From: MVRE01 sp015660965 | GTDB taxonomy: Archaea; Halobacteriota; Methanomicrobia; Methanomicrobiales; Methanospirillaceae | Direction: 5' to 3' | DNA length: 64,000 bases | NCBI GenBank assembly: GCA_050015095.1 | Contig: JBEKCC010000005.1 | Coordinates: 1-64,000, forward strand | Notes under the pieces: model-generated | The model's input: only the letters and a program-made list of their open reading frames with translations | What the model was told of the DNA's origin: nothing | Databases searched by the model: none | Shown here: positions 8,236-18,305 of the stretch, one piece after another | How the letters are laid out: each line of letters starts with the position of its first letter | Numbering within the stretch: the first letter of the stretch is position 1 | Program-made: the position numbers and the translations under genes

Positions 8236-9135
8236 ATGGTGTTTCATCCTCCAGTAGCTATTGTTGCAAAAGCAGGAGACGCCGGTAAATACAAGACTGG
8301 CCTGCCAATATGGAACATGTTGATGCGTGGATTCATGGCTGGTGCTTATATCGCCATGGGTGGCGCACTTGCATCAGTATGCAGTACTGGTATCGCTGCG
8401 AGTGCAGCTGCAATTAAGGATGCTCCTGGACTTGCATTCGGAGTATCAAGTGCAGGGTTTGCACAGTTGATTTTAGGAGCGGTGTTTCCAGTGGGGCTTA
8501 TCATCATTGTTCTTACTGGTGCTGAGCTCTTCACTGGTGATGCAATGCTGGCTCCAATGGCAGCATTTATCCACAAAATCAGCTGGGTTCAGGTTTTGAA
8601 TCTTTGGGTTTGGGTATATATCGGTAACTTGATAGGCTCAATCTGTTGGGCATATATCATGGCAAACGGTCCGTTCGTTTCGTTTGGAGTTGATGCCGCG
8701 ACCGGAGTGACTACCGCAACGATTACCGCGTTTGGAACGAGAGCGATAGCAATCGCAGCCGCAAAGACAAGTTATGTCGGAATGTTGGGCATGTGGTCGG
8801 CATTCCTCAAGGGAATTGGCTGCAATTGGCTCGTCAACCTTGCAATCCTACTTGGTATCTGTGCGGATGACGCGGCAGGCAAGTTCTTCGGGATATGGTT
8901 CCCAATTATGGCCTTCGTTTCGATGGGGCTCGAACACTCGATCGCGAACATGTACTTCATCCCTGCAGGAATCATGACTGCGGGCATAACTAATACCGCA
9001 ACTACCGTAACCTGGATCAACATGTGGACGGCAAATCTCATCCCAGTTACCCTCGGAAACATTGTTGGGGGCATGTTCTTTGTTGGGATTATCTACTGGG
9101 TTGCGTTCCGAAAAGAGATCGCAGCACTCAAGTAG
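8236..9135 (+). CDS. fdhC: Formate channel/transporter (FNT family)
   Basis: Integral membrane protein importing formate for FdhAB. The sequence has the FNT features: six hydrophobic segments, the early 'RGFMAGAYIAMGGALA' segment, and the 'GAELFTGDAML' motif of the first half with its counterpart 'GIGCNWLVNLAILLG' in the second half. From this start it is 300 aa; the frame also extends four codons upstream to a GTG. It follows fdhAB in the same orientation but after a 340-base AT-rich gap, so it is probably transcribed from its own promoter. Unlike fdhA it has the local base composition. Confidence 0.93.
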   Translation: MVFHPPVAIVAKAGDAGKYKTGLPIWNMLMRGFMAGAYIAMGGALASVCSTGIAASAAAIKDAPGLAFGVSSAGFAQLILGAVFPVGLIIIVLTGAELFTGDAMLAPMAAFIHKISWVQVLNLWVWVYIGNLIGSICWAYIMANGPFVSFGVDAATGVTTATITAFGTRAIAIAAAKTSYVGMLGMWSAFLKGIGCNWLVNLAILLGICADDAAGKFFGIWFPIMAFVSMGLEHSIANMYFIPAGIMTAGITNTATTVTWINMWTANLIPVTLGNIVGGMFFVGIIYWVAFRKEIAALK

Positions 9136-9156
9136 ATTCCAAGCAAAGAAAATCTG

Positions 9157-9678
9157 ATGAAAATTGGCAATGTTGAAGTGAAGGTCTCATTCATCGCAAT
9201 TGCGGTGTTTGGTCTCTTCACTATTCTTTTAATTATTTATTATTTTTTTACAGGAGATCGGGGATTGCTTGTATGGGGTATCCCAACACTCTTCATGCTC
9301 TTGGTTATTCCACTTGTCCTTAACTACTTAAGTCAAAGTCAGTATGCAGATCTTGAGCCGATGTATCGTCAACAGGCAAAAACTGTTCGGATTAATATGA
9401 TCAATGAAAGTATGATTGGACAGATTGTAAGGGTCGAAGGTGTTGTTGAACGAATTTATTTTGAGTATCTCAACCGTCCACAATATCTGGTAGCTGATAG
9501 GTCAGGTGAAATCTCAGTTAAGATGTTTACGACACCTGGAAAAAAAGTGAACAAAGGAGATATAGTCGAGGTCCTTGGCATGATAATTCACCGTTATGTT
9601 GTAACGGGAGATGCGGTGATCAATTGCATTTCAATACAGAAAATAGATAAAAAAATGGAACAGAAGAAAAAAGAGTAA
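9157..9678 (+). CDS. Membrane protein with C-terminal OB-fold-like domain
   Basis: 173 aa. Two transmembrane helices (about residues 9-30 and 37-58) are followed by a cytoplasmic domain (about residues 83-165). That domain's alternating pattern 'GQIVRVEGVVERIYFE ... YLVADRSGEISVKMF ... VNKGDIVEVLGMII' is typical of OB folds in which a short basic tail ends the protein. It lies 21 bases after fdhC and may be cotranscribed with it. It could be a nucleic-acid-binding or NfeD-like membrane OB protein; I do not recognise a specific function. Confidence 0.7.
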   Translation: MKIGNVEVKVSFIAIAVFGLFTILLIIYYFFTGDRGLLVWGIPTLFMLLVIPLVLNYLSQSQYADLEPMYRQQAKTVRINMINESMIGQIVRVEGVVERIYFEYLNRPQYLVADRSGEISVKMFTTPGKKVNKGDIVEVLGMIIHRYVVTGDAVINCISIQKIDKKMEQKKKE

Positions 9679-9689
9679 TTAGATATTCG

Positions 9690-11309
9690 CTAAAATCCTT
9701 GACTAAGTCCTTCAGAAAGATCGCGTTTCTTTTCCTTATTAAGTAACTGAATATAGTCTTCAAATTTATAGATATGAGTACTGACTGGGAATGGTATTCC
9801 TATCGTGGATATGATAGCATCACCTTGATCAAGTGTTTGAATCTCGATATCCATTTTTGAAAGATCCTGTTTTGCACTACTCATAATAATGTCCCGGTCA
9901 CCCCTGTCACCCAGTCCCATAACAACAAATGTATTAATTTGAGCGAGTATTTTGGGATCAATATTCTTTGGTTGCTGTGTAACTACACAGAGTCCGACAC
10001 CAAATTTCCTTCCCTCCATTGCACATTCACGAAAGACTTGAGTACTTCCCCCTCCAGCACCAAGCACACGCTGTGCCTCTTCGATTACAATTAACACCTG
10101 ACTTTGTTTAGTATCTTCATTATCTAAACCGAATTCCTCTGCGAGTCTCCGGTGAAGCTGCATAATCTGACGAGTTATCATGGAGAGAACAAAAAGCTCA
10201 CTACGTTCACCCATTCGGGGAATATCAATTAGAACGACCTTATTTTGATGAAGACAACGGATAACTTCGGGAATACACGATCCTGATTCCCTGAAAAATT
10301 TTTTATTACCCTGCACAATATTTTTCAGTCTACGCTGGATGACTTGGAGCGTTCCAGGTTGAAATGCACCAAGTTTCTCGGCGATCTTTGGATATTTCCC
10401 TATATATTTATGATTTTTAACCTCATCCGGAAGCGTATCAACATTTACCTGTAAGAAAAATGGAATTACTTCACTACCTTTGAATTCATCAAGGGACTCG
10501 ATTACATCCCACTGAGGTGCAGATACATCATAAAGAAGTCCAAGATCGGTCATTCTGAAATCGTCATAATCAAGCCAAAGGTTGTTTAATGCATATTTTT
10601 TCCTATCTGCTTCACTTGTAGTAAACACACATAGTCCATCCATACCCGAACTATAATGGACAAGCCCTAAAGTTTTCTCCCCAGTACTTGTTTTTCCACC
10701 TCTAGCATATTCGCCATGGGGATCAACAATTAAAAGACCGAACCTTTGCATTTTCATACAAGATGCACAAAACGTTTTCATGAAATTGCTCTTCCCCATT
10801 CCGGTTGTGGCAAATATACCCATGTGTTGGGGCAGAATTTTGCTAGGGATCTTCACAGCGACATCTTTTAAAACTCCTTGTCCAGTCCGCATTACCCCAA
10901 TCTCAATATCTCCCATTACTTTAGTAAGGAAAAAAAAGTCATCTGCGAGAGGTATACTCACATCAGAAAATTTTGTTGGAACTGTTCGTGGTTTGCTAAA
11001 ACTACCCTTTTCATCAATAAAACCAAGGGGAATCGCTTCTACACCTATGAAAACATCTTCGCCGAGCCCATAGAAATGTTCACTATAAGGGCGAGTATCC
11101 CACCGGTCATCAGCAAAGTTACTCTCATGGATAAGATCGCAAACCTTTGCAAAGAATATGTAACCCTTAGTTTTGTCTGTAATCTTGAGTATATCCCCAA
11201 CAAACAGTTTTGAATCGTGGGGCACAACAAATCTGTATGAGAGTACACTAGTTCCAATCAAACGGAATTTTGAGCGGTCAACATTTTCAATATCGTTCAA
11301 ATTCACCAT
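9690..11309 (-). CDS. herA: DNA double-strand-break repair helicase/translocase HerA
   Basis: Hexameric bipolar DNA translocase that works with the nuclease NurA and Mre11-Rad50 in 5' end resection. The N-terminal HAS-barrel-like domain is followed by Walker A 'FATTGMGKSN' (about residues 165-175), the motif 'LLIVDPHGEYARGG', Walker B 'VLIVIEEAQRVLG', and the arginine-finger/sensor region 'NTFVVMGLGDRGDRDII'. The open frame extends to 11,411, but the ATG at 11,309 (protein starting MVNLND) leaves only a 23-base overlap with nurA and gives 540 aa, near family length. Last gene of the repair operon. Confidence 0.93.
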   Translation of the reverse strand: MVNLNDIENVDRSKFRLIGTSVLSYRFVVPHDSKLFVGDILKITDKTKGYIFFAKVCDLIHESNFADDRWDTRPYSEHFYGLGEDVFIGVEAIPLGFIDEKGSFSKPRTVPTKFSDVSIPLADDFFFLTKVMGDIEIGVMRTGQGVLKDVAVKIPSKILPQHMGIFATTGMGKSNFMKTFCASCMKMQRFGLLIVDPHGEYARGGKTSTGEKTLGLVHYSSGMDGLCVFTTSEADRKKYALNNLWLDYDDFRMTDLGLLYDVSAPQWDVIESLDEFKGSEVIPFFLQVNVDTLPDEVKNHKYIGKYPKIAEKLGAFQPGTLQVIQRRLKNIVQGNKKFFRESGSCIPEVIRCLHQNKVVLIDIPRMGERSELFVLSMITRQIMQLHRRLAEEFGLDNEDTKQSQVLIVIEEAQRVLGAGGGSTQVFRECAMEGRKFGVGLCVVTQQPKNIDPKILAQINTFVVMGLGDRGDRDIIMSSAKQDLSKMDIEIQTLDQGDAIISTIGIPFPVSTHIYKFEDYIQLLNKEKKRDLSEGLSQGF

Positions 11310-12315
11310 GAAAATCACCAAAGAGATCTTCGAAAACTGATCGATCCATACCTCTAAATGACAATCCACGAATGAGATCTTGTTGTATCTGTTCGATAAG
11401 CGGACGATCAATCACAACAGTCCGATGTGCATCAAGAAGTGGGTATGGATAACCGGGTATTCTACCATCATCGGAACACGATGCAATCATCTGCATGGTT
11501 ATGGTAGCTATATCTTCACCCGTTCCTCGTGGCAGCTCCAATTTAATAGGCTGAATTTTGTTTGGATGCAAGGATGCAATATAGAGATCCCCATGCCTAC
11601 CATGATGATACTCGATACGATCAAGAATTTTTTCATTAACCTTGGTCCACCAAGGTCGGGTAATATTGAACTTTTGAGCTATACCTCTCATTGCCGGAAG
11701 TAACGGATGCCCTCCACCCCATGTAGCTCGTGTTCGTTTTGCGATAGCTGCCAAATGAACTCCCCGCTTCTGCGCAGTTTCTATAATACCCTTTAATATT
11801 CGATCGTGATTCTGATCAGTTACGCGAAGTGCACCGTCAAGAAGGAGAAGCCCCCCTACAGGCAAATCAGTAGCCCTCTTTTGAGCGACCCAATATTCAA
11901 GTGTATCTCGTATAAGTGCAGCAACTCGTTCTGGATCATCATTATTAAGTCCTTTATCAGGAAATGAACCAAAGCATTCCTTGTATATAAGTGCAAAATC
12001 CCTATTCTCATCTTCTGGTCCTATGGTGATGAGAGTTATTGGAGTGATGGCTCGTGATAAGCGATTACTCGAATCATGCGTTGTCTGTAATGCACGTACC
12101 GCAGCAAGTGCAATACTTCCTCCATCAACAATCATTGCGTTGCTACCATCAATAGCACTTACAATTCCTTTACGTGATAGTTCAATTCGATGAAAATCGG
12201 TATCCATTAAATTGCTTATATTGATAAATTCTTGAACGAGGTTTTCAGGGACATATTGAGAAATTTGTTCAAGAACTTTATAGACCGAATCATCGTATGA
12301 TTGTTTTAAGGTCAT
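11287..12315 (-). CDS. nurA: DNA double-strand-break repair nuclease NurA
   Basis: 5'-3' exonuclease and endonuclease that partners HerA. The family's N-terminal acidic motif is 'VSAIDGSNAMIVDGGSIAL' (about residues 51-69), with the metal-binding Asp in AIDGS; a second acidic motif is 'GGLLLLDGALRV', and the C-terminal His/Asp region 'YPYPLLDAHRTVVID' is present. Length 342 aa. Its start overlaps the rad50 stop by four bases (ATGA), and its end overlaps the herA start by 23 bases, so translation is probably coupled. Confidence 0.9.
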   Translation of the reverse strand: MTLKQSYDDSVYKVLEQISQYVPENLVQEFINISNLMDTDFHRIELSRKGIVSAIDGSNAMIVDGGSIALAAVRALQTTHDSSNRLSRAITPITLITIGPEDENRDFALIYKECFGSFPDKGLNNDDPERVAALIRDTLEYWVAQKRATDLPVGGLLLLDGALRVTDQNHDRILKGIIETAQKRGVHLAAIAKRTRATWGGGHPLLPAMRGIAQKFNITRPWWTKVNEKILDRIEYHHGRHGDLYIASLHPNKIQPIKLELPRGTGEDIATITMQMIASCSDDGRIPGYPYPLLDAHRTVVIDRPLIEQIQQDLIRGLSFRGMDRSVFEDLFGDFHGEFERY

Positions 12316-14756
12316 TCCTCGACCTCTCGAACCCGACTAACCTGATCACTTCCCATCTCAACTAAAAGAGTGTTTGTAAAATCTCCTTGCATCTCTGAGA
12401 TGTGGGATATCAAAATAATCTGGGGGAATCGTGATTCTTGTGTGCGGAGTGCAGTTAATAGATTGTTTCTCCGTTCCTCATCTTGGCTGCCAAATATTTC
12501 GTCAAATATCAAAAAAGTACTCTCATGCACCTGGTGAAGCTCAGCTAGGTATCTTGAGAGAGAGATTCTAAGCGCAACAGCAATGTCATCTCGTTCTCCA
12601 CCACTAAACCTTTCAATCAAATAATCGTTATCGATATCACGAACAAGCAGATTAAAATTTTCATCAAGAAGAACCCTTTCGTACCTCCCATCGGTAATCT
12701 CATTAACAATCCGACTCACTTCACCTTCAATCTGACTCTTAACCACCTGCATAAGATAGATAACATATTCGGCGATAACAGATTGGGTTAGATTAAGCAG
12801 ATCGATCTCTTCTTTGAAGGCAATGATTCGCTGTTCCAGCTCTGCAATTTGTATCTCTCCTCTTTTATAGGTACCAATTTTTTCTTCAATATGAATAAGA
12901 CGCTCGGTTATCCGTGCAATTTCAGTATCCGTGAACTGGATGGTAGTATCAAGCTCCGTACGTGCCTTTTCGATACCAGAACCTTCCTCCGAATCAAAGG
13001 ATAATCTTTCAATCTCAGATGTGAGATTGGCATTCTCAGCCTGTTTCTGTGTGATCTGCTCTTCAAGATCCGAGACCTGCTTTTTAAAAACGGTAGCCTG
13101 TGCTATTTTTTTCCCGAGGTCGATGAATCGTGATTGGATTTTTTCAAGTTCATCTACTTCTTTTCCAGTCTGTGCAAAGACTCCCTCATCAAACTTTAGT
13201 TCCTTGATTTTTTGTGTAAGCGATTGGTGTGAAAGTTCCTTTTCATGAAGTTGTGAGAGTAGGTCGCTTCGCTCTGCTTCAAAGGATTTCCGCATTTTAA
13301 GTTTTTCTGACAAAGTCCGGATCTCGAACAGATTTGGTTTTTCGAGACTGATGCGATCTTTTTCAGCAGAGAGACGCTCCTGCTCCCGTAATAACTGAAC
13401 TTCTTCGTCTTTGATACTCAATATCCTGGCGTCGAATTCCTTTTCGATACTTATATAATGACTGCCAAGGGTCTGATGACATAGAGGACATACCCCCTCA
13501 GGCCCGGCATTTTGTATAGTTTTTTTGTCAGAGAGCAGTTTGGTGCGTTCGATCGCAAATCGATCCTGCCGAGCGGAGAGAGTGCCGATCGCGTTTAGGA
13601 TTTCGGCCTCACGAGACATGATCACATTTTCTAAGTCTCTATCAGAAATTTCTAAACCAAGGGATAACCTCTGCCTGATGCCAGTGATAAGTGATACCTT
13701 GCGTACCGCATCCTTTTCAAGATCCGTGATCTTTGCCTGGGATTTATTCATTCGATTTTTGAGATCAGAACAGTCCCGTTCGGTAAACCGTACCTCAGCT
13801 TGGATCTGGTCGAGTTCAGATTTGCGTCTCCTTAAAACTTCCAGTACCTGTTTCCTTTCAGGGTATACGGAGACACGCTGCTCAAGCTCACAGTATTCCT
13901 GCTCCCATCTTACAAGGTCGACGAGTTTTGTCTTTCCATGATTCTGCTGCTTGACAAGGCTACCAGTTTCCTTAGTAAGGGATACTTGTCGCTCGATAAG
14001 CCGTGTATAGTCTGTTTTTTTATCGGAAAACTGCCTGAACTCTTTATCGATCACTTTTTTCTTTTCAAGTAAGTCTTCACGTTGCTTTTTAAGTGTACGA
14101 ATGGTGTGTTTAAACTCCGCAACAGATACTTGCAGTGTGGCGAACTCTTCAACGTTCAGGTGTTCCCTCAAACCTTTGAGTTCTCCTTCCGACAGCTGCA
14201 GCTCACGCTCCTTTTCACCTATGCGTTCTTTTAAGATATTCTTGCTCTCGGTGTTTAGATAATCGATGCCAAGAGCTTTTCTGAACCATTTTTTTCTTTC
14301 ACTCGGATCTGCTTCAAGTAAAGTGAGGAGATCTTTTTGTGCGGCATAGATCGTATTTCTGAAATCCACCGGACCCATTCCGAGTGTCCTCCGCAATTCA
14401 GTCTCCACTTGGTTCACCCCAGTTGCCATCAGTTTGCCATCTTTATGGAATGTAACATCATGGTCGACTTTTTTTCCTTTTTTGAACTTACGAAAGACAC
14501 TGTAGTTATCCCTGCCAATGCGGAAATCTAACCGCACTTCGCATCGTTCCTTTGGTGATGCAAATGATGACACAATATAATCGGGTTCAATTTCTGTTGA
14601 TTTCACACCATACAATGCAAAGAAGATTGCCTGAACAATACTGCTCTTTCCTGTACCATTGTTACCAAGGATGCCTGTGATTCCGTCCTTGAAACGGATC
14701 TCTTGATCCCTGAACCGCTTGAAATTTTTCAGGATAAGACGGTCAATGATCATCAA
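12312..14756 (-). CDS. rad50: DNA double-strand-break repair ATPase Rad50
   Basis: SMC-like ATPase that tethers DNA ends and regulates Mre11. Walker A is GNNGTGKSS (residues 31-39). Two long heptad-rich coiled coils flank the zinc-hook CPLC near residue 422. The ABC signature 'FSGGERDD' lies near residue 720, and Walker B 'FLIFDEIFGSQDEE' with its D-loop near 745. At 814 aa it is of normal archaeal size. Two adjacent ATGs (14,756 and 14,753) overlap the 3' end of mre11 by 11-14 bases. It is part of the mre11-rad50-nurA-herA operon. Confidence 0.95.
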   Translation of the reverse strand: MMIIDRLILKNFKRFRDQEIRFKDGITGILGNNGTGKSSIVQAIFFALYGVKSTEIEPDYIVSSFASPKERCEVRLDFRIGRDNYSVFRKFKKGKKVDHDVTFHKDGKLMATGVNQVETELRRTLGMGPVDFRNTIYAAQKDLLTLLEADPSERKKWFRKALGIDYLNTESKNILKERIGEKERELQLSEGELKGLREHLNVEEFATLQVSVAEFKHTIRTLKKQREDLLEKKKVIDKEFRQFSDKKTDYTRLIERQVSLTKETGSLVKQQNHGKTKLVDLVRWEQEYCELEQRVSVYPERKQVLEVLRRRKSELDQIQAEVRFTERDCSDLKNRMNKSQAKITDLEKDAVRKVSLITGIRQRLSLGLEISDRDLENVIMSREAEILNAIGTLSARQDRFAIERTKLLSDKKTIQNAGPEGVCPLCHQTLGSHYISIEKEFDARILSIKDEEVQLLREQERLSAEKDRISLEKPNLFEIRTLSEKLKMRKSFEAERSDLLSQLHEKELSHQSLTQKIKELKFDEGVFAQTGKEVDELEKIQSRFIDLGKKIAQATVFKKQVSDLEEQITQKQAENANLTSEIERLSFDSEEGSGIEKARTELDTTIQFTDTEIARITERLIHIEEKIGTYKRGEIQIAELEQRIIAFKEEIDLLNLTQSVIAEYVIYLMQVVKSQIEGEVSRIVNEITDGRYERVLLDENFNLLVRDIDNDYLIERFSGGERDDIAVALRISLSRYLAELHQVHESTFLIFDEIFGSQDEERRNNLLTALRTQESRFPQIILISHISEMQGDFTNTLLVEMGSDQVSRVREVEE

Positions 14757-15891
14757 CGGCCTCCTTATGTTGCTCCATGACAGTCTTTAGAATATCGAGT
14801 CCTGATCGTTCGACAAATTCTCGTTTCTTTAGGCTCAATTGCTGTTTTTTTACGAATATTCCAAACTCTTGCAGATAATTGATAGCTCGGATATCCTGTT
14901 GGATAGGAACTGGATGTTCTCCCTTTTCGCTTTTAATGCGAAATTTGAGATCAAGTAACCGCTCTCTTACTTTAGCAAGGGTTCGTATATCCGGTCCTTT
15001 ACCGTGCTCACGAGAGACATTTTCAAGCGTTACTTGAACCATTGCGAGAGCTGGCGTTTGGTGCTTCTCTATACGTTGAACAATATTTAAGGTAATATTG
15101 TCAGTATTACTGTCCCCACAGTCAATACTGCCAATATCAATCATTGGGGTAGAAGGAAACGAGATATGCTGCACTTTATGTGAGTTTAAATCAATTACAA
15201 GTCCACCTTTTTTATCATTGATTTCTCCGTAGGTAAGGTACTCAATCGACCCTGAATACCAAGCATTGTCTGTAATCTGTGATTGACGATGGTAATGTCC
15301 TAGAGCGATATAGTCAAATTTTGGAGAAAGGATAGTATTATCTAACTCGTGTTCAGCAACAGTAGCAAGACGTTTATCCTTAATGACCGAAGCAAGACCA
15401 TGGGTAACCAAAACATTGTGATGGTTACTACTCAATTCAATCTGATCGTATGCTGTTCGGTAATCTTGAGGGTGGAGCATGTTAGGAATTAAGTGAAAGA
15501 TCGTATCGCCAAGCTCAACTTTTTCGTATTGAAATGAATAGGCTGCATATAAATTTGCTGGATGGTAAGTTAGCACTTGAAACGGTGAGGTAGTATAACG
15601 GGTCTTCGTCATACTATGGTTGCCGGCTATTACAACAAATGGAATGTCAGCTTCATGCAATCGATCGAGAGCTTCAAGTACCGTGGTGTATGCTTTGGTC
15701 TTTGGTTTTATTTGATCGAAAAGATCACCCGAATGTACAAGTGCATCGGGATGTTTCAGGATGATGTGATCGATCGTCGAAAGAAAATTATTATAAATTA
15801 ATTTTTCACGCAGATTCATACCGGTTTCTGGATCCAATCGGTTGAAAGCTGTTAGTCCGAGATGGGTATCTGCGATATGAACGATCTTCAT
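14743..15891 (-). CDS. mre11: DNA double-strand-break repair nuclease Mre11
   Basis: Manganese-dependent nuclease that starts DNA end processing. Metallophosphoesterase motifs: DTH (residues 8-10), SGDLFDQ (54-60), GNHS (90-93), VTHG near 172 and ALGHYH near 206. The third motif is usually GNHD; here the Asp is Ser, although the metal ligand Asn and catalytic His are kept. At 382 aa it has archaeal length. The ATG at 15,891 is preceded by AGGAG about seven bases upstream on the minus strand, with an A/T-rich TATA-like stretch further up. First gene of the operon. Confidence 0.93.
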   Translation of the reverse strand: MKIVHIADTHLGLTAFNRLDPETGMNLREKLIYNNFLSTIDHIILKHPDALVHSGDLFDQIKPKTKAYTTVLEALDRLHEADIPFVVIAGNHSMTKTRYTTSPFQVLTYHPANLYAAYSFQYEKVELGDTIFHLIPNMLHPQDYRTAYDQIELSSNHHNVLVTHGLASVIKDKRLATVAEHELDNTILSPKFDYIALGHYHRQSQITDNAWYSGSIEYLTYGEINDKKGGLVIDLNSHKVQHISFPSTPMIDIGSIDCGDSNTDNITLNIVQRIEKHQTPALAMVQVTLENVSREHGKGPDIRTLAKVRERLLDLKFRIKSEKGEHPVPIQQDIRAINYLQEFGIFVKKQQLSLKKREFVERSGLDILKTVMEQHKEAVDDH

Positions 15892-16321
15892 GTCATACTC
15901 CTGTTCTTTAAATTTAGATTTAAAGTCCTATAGAGCGGCGTGAAAATGATAATGCCGATCATCAGTTATCTTATATCAGGTTCACAATATGTATCTCTTC
16001 GGTTTTCACCTTAACCATACACCAAATAATCTTTTTTTAAAAATAGATGAAATAGTTTGAAAATTTTTAAATTAGATTCTCTTCAATTTCTTAAAAAGGT
16101 CATATTCCTTTCAATACGTTCAGATCTTAGTTGAATTAAATAAAAAATACAAAAAGTGGTAAGGTTTGTCTCTTTCTATTCAATGGCAACAAGGAATATG
16201 TATGAGGTAACAATCGAAAAAAAGAGTTTAAATTTCGAGTGATTTATTTACGATCGATGTTTGATGACTGTGTTTAACACATACTATTTATTTTCGTAAG
16301 AAGTAAAACTATTGATCAATT
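15892..16321. other. AT-rich intergenic region between mre11 and a hypothetical gene
   Basis: About 430 bases with divergent promoters expected. AGGAG next to mre11 is its ribosome binding site. A TATA-like ACTATTTATTT near 16,282-16,292 could serve the following gene as a nearly leaderless transcript. No RNA gene, repeat or coding frame with a recognisable product was found. Confidence 0.35.
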
Positions 16322-16753
16322 ATGGGTATTCATCGAGATATTATGTACAACTTTATGGAACAGGAATTGAAACGCAACTATTCGAGTTTTGATGGTTGGT
16401 CATTCGCTCCAATAAAGCACGGAAAAGACTATGACACTGTATTCAACGTTGAAAGAGTAAATAAAGGAATGAATGAGCGAGTTAAGGTTTTTGTAACATT
16501 CAATAAACAAATTTCAGAAAACATAGTCGAAGAAATAAAAAAGCCAGATATTTCGACCGATGGACGGCTTCAAAGACATAATTTTGCGATAATTGTCCCG
16601 AACAATGTAGATATAACGGGTATACCAAAAGATGTGAAGATTTTTACAATGAAATCGTTTACCTATGACAATGGGTCTCTCATCTGGTTAAAAAAGCGCG
16701 TGCAAAAGCCACAAGAGACGAAAGAGACGCAAACGGTACTAGTAAAACATTAA
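16322..16753 (+). CDS. Hypothetical protein, 143 aa
   Basis: The frame is AT-rich and native in composition. The sequence is mixed alpha/beta without signal peptide or membrane segment. The order 'WSFAPIKHGKDYDTVFNVER' then 'RVKVFVTFNKQI' then 'NFAIIVPNNVDI' loosely resembles a PD-(D/E)XK-like core with alternating strands, but I cannot identify catalytic residues with confidence. It stands alone between the repair operon and the convergent aldehyde dehydrogenase gene. I do not recognise it. Confidence 0.6.
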   Translation: MGIHRDIMYNFMEQELKRNYSSFDGWSFAPIKHGKDYDTVFNVERVNKGMNERVKVFVTFNKQISENIVEEIKKPDISTDGRLQRHNFAIIVPNNVDITGIPKDVKIFTMKSFTYDNGSLIWLKKRVQKPQETKETQTVLVKH

Positions 16754-16874
16754 TTTTGTACTCTATTCGTTGGAAATGTTGTTTTCACACCTTGGGAGTT
16801 ATAGCGTTTAATGTCGTATTTAGATTAATTAAAGAGGAAAAAGAGGATAAGCCCCTATTAACACCTTCCAAATT

Positions 16875-18305
16875 CTACCAACCAAGAAACAGGGTCTTTG
16901 TACGTGTATACGCGTTGAGTGCTTGAAAGCCATTCTCTCGACCCATTCCGCTTTCATTTACTCCACCAAAGGGAATTTCTGGTGGGACTGTTAGGTGCCG
17001 ATTCACCCAGATAACACCCGCGTTAACTTCATTGAACACTCGTTTTACGGTTGCGATATCCTTTGTCCAAACTGATGCTCCAAGACCATAACGTGTATTA
17101 TTTGCAAGACTGATAGCGGTATCAAGATCTGAAACCGTCACAACGGGAAGAACAGGACCAAAAACCTCGTCTTTTAAGAGACATGTACCAGGATTTACAT
17201 CAGTGACAAGAGTCGGTTGGTAAAAATACCCTTTATCAAATTTATTTCCTTGCAAAGAATATCCCCCGGTGAGGATAGTTCCTTCATCATTCTCTTGAAC
17301 ACTCTTTACGATATCAGCAATTTTCTCGCGTGTCGGGCTACTATTTAGAGGTCCCATATCGATTGAGGGATCCAGACCATTTCCAATTCGTAGCGACTCA
17401 ATGCTCTTTTTTAGATGACGTATAAAAGATTCAGCTATTTTTTCGTGCACATAGAGCCTTTTTACCGCTGTGCAGGTCTGCCCGGCATTATAGAATCGTC
17501 CGCGCAATGCACCTTCAACGGTCTTAGGGATATCTGCATCGTCCATGACGATCATGGGATCAGAACCCCCAAGCTCGAGACTGAGATCTTTGAACATCTC
17601 TCCAGCAATGTTCTTGATACGATGCCCTGTTGTGCAATCACCTGTAAATGAAACCTTTTTGATTGCAGGATGTTTAACAATTGCTTCTCCAACAGATTCA
17701 CCAAAACCAGTGACGACATTGAGCACTCCTTGAGGAATACCTGCTTCCTCCATAAGAACAGCGAGCTTTAAATTCGTTAACGGTGTGAAGGATGATGGCT
17801 TAATTACCATTGTATTTCCAGCAAGTAGTGCAGGGGCAACTTTCCAGCCCATTATGATTACCGGCATGTTCCATGGGATGATTGCCCCGCAGACACCAAT
17901 TGGTTCTCTTATAACAATACAGTCACCGGCCATACCAAGTCTAATTGCATCGCCAGCGGGTTGACCAGAGATTTCGGCATAAAATTCGAGAATATTGGCA
18001 AACCCTCGAACCTCATCGGTTGCCTCTTTTATAGGCTTACCTTGCTCCATTGTGAGAAGACGAGCCAGATCCTTGTAATGCACTCTTACGTTTTCAGCGG
18101 TACGATAGAGAAGAAGACCGCGTTCCCGCTGTGTCTTTTTCCTCCACAAATCGAAAGCAGCACTCGCTGCTTCCGCAGCAATTTCAACATCCGTGAATGT
18201 GCCACTTGGAACACGGTCAACAAGTTCACCCGTTGCCGGATTATTAACATTAATCCATGAATCATCAGAAGAGGAGTGATCCTTTCCATTTATCCGCATT
18301 TGCAT
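16875..18305 (-). CDS. NAD(P)-dependent aldehyde dehydrogenase (succinate-semialdehyde/lactaldehyde type)
   Basis: Oxidises an aldehyde to a carboxylic acid. The fold is complete at 476 aa: 'GAIIPWNMPVIIMGWKVAPA' cofactor region, 'VSFTGDCTTGHRI' coenzyme loop, the general base in 'LELGGSDP' (near Glu244) and the nucleophile in 'NAGQTCTA' (near Cys278). The C-terminal 'PFGGVNESGMGRE' is also present. The subfamily resembles succinate-semialdehyde, lactaldehyde and related dehydrogenases; the substrate cannot be read from sequence. It stands as a single minus-strand gene with no obvious pathway partner nearby. Confidence 0.9.
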   Translation of the reverse strand: MQMRINGKDHSSSDDSWINVNNPATGELVDRVPSGTFTDVEIAAEAASAAFDLWRKKTQRERGLLLYRTAENVRVHYKDLARLLTMEQGKPIKEATDEVRGFANILEFYAEISGQPAGDAIRLGMAGDCIVIREPIGVCGAIIPWNMPVIIMGWKVAPALLAGNTMVIKPSSFTPLTNLKLAVLMEEAGIPQGVLNVVTGFGESVGEAIVKHPAIKKVSFTGDCTTGHRIKNIAGEMFKDLSLELGGSDPMIVMDDADIPKTVEGALRGRFYNAGQTCTAVKRLYVHEKIAESFIRHLKKSIESLRIGNGLDPSIDMGPLNSSPTREKIADIVKSVQENDEGTILTGGYSLQGNKFDKGYFYQPTLVTDVNPGTCLLKDEVFGPVLPVVTVSDLDTAISLANNTRYGLGASVWTKDIATVKRVFNEVNAGVIWVNRHLTVPPEIPFGGVNESGMGRENGFQALNAYTRTKTLFLGW

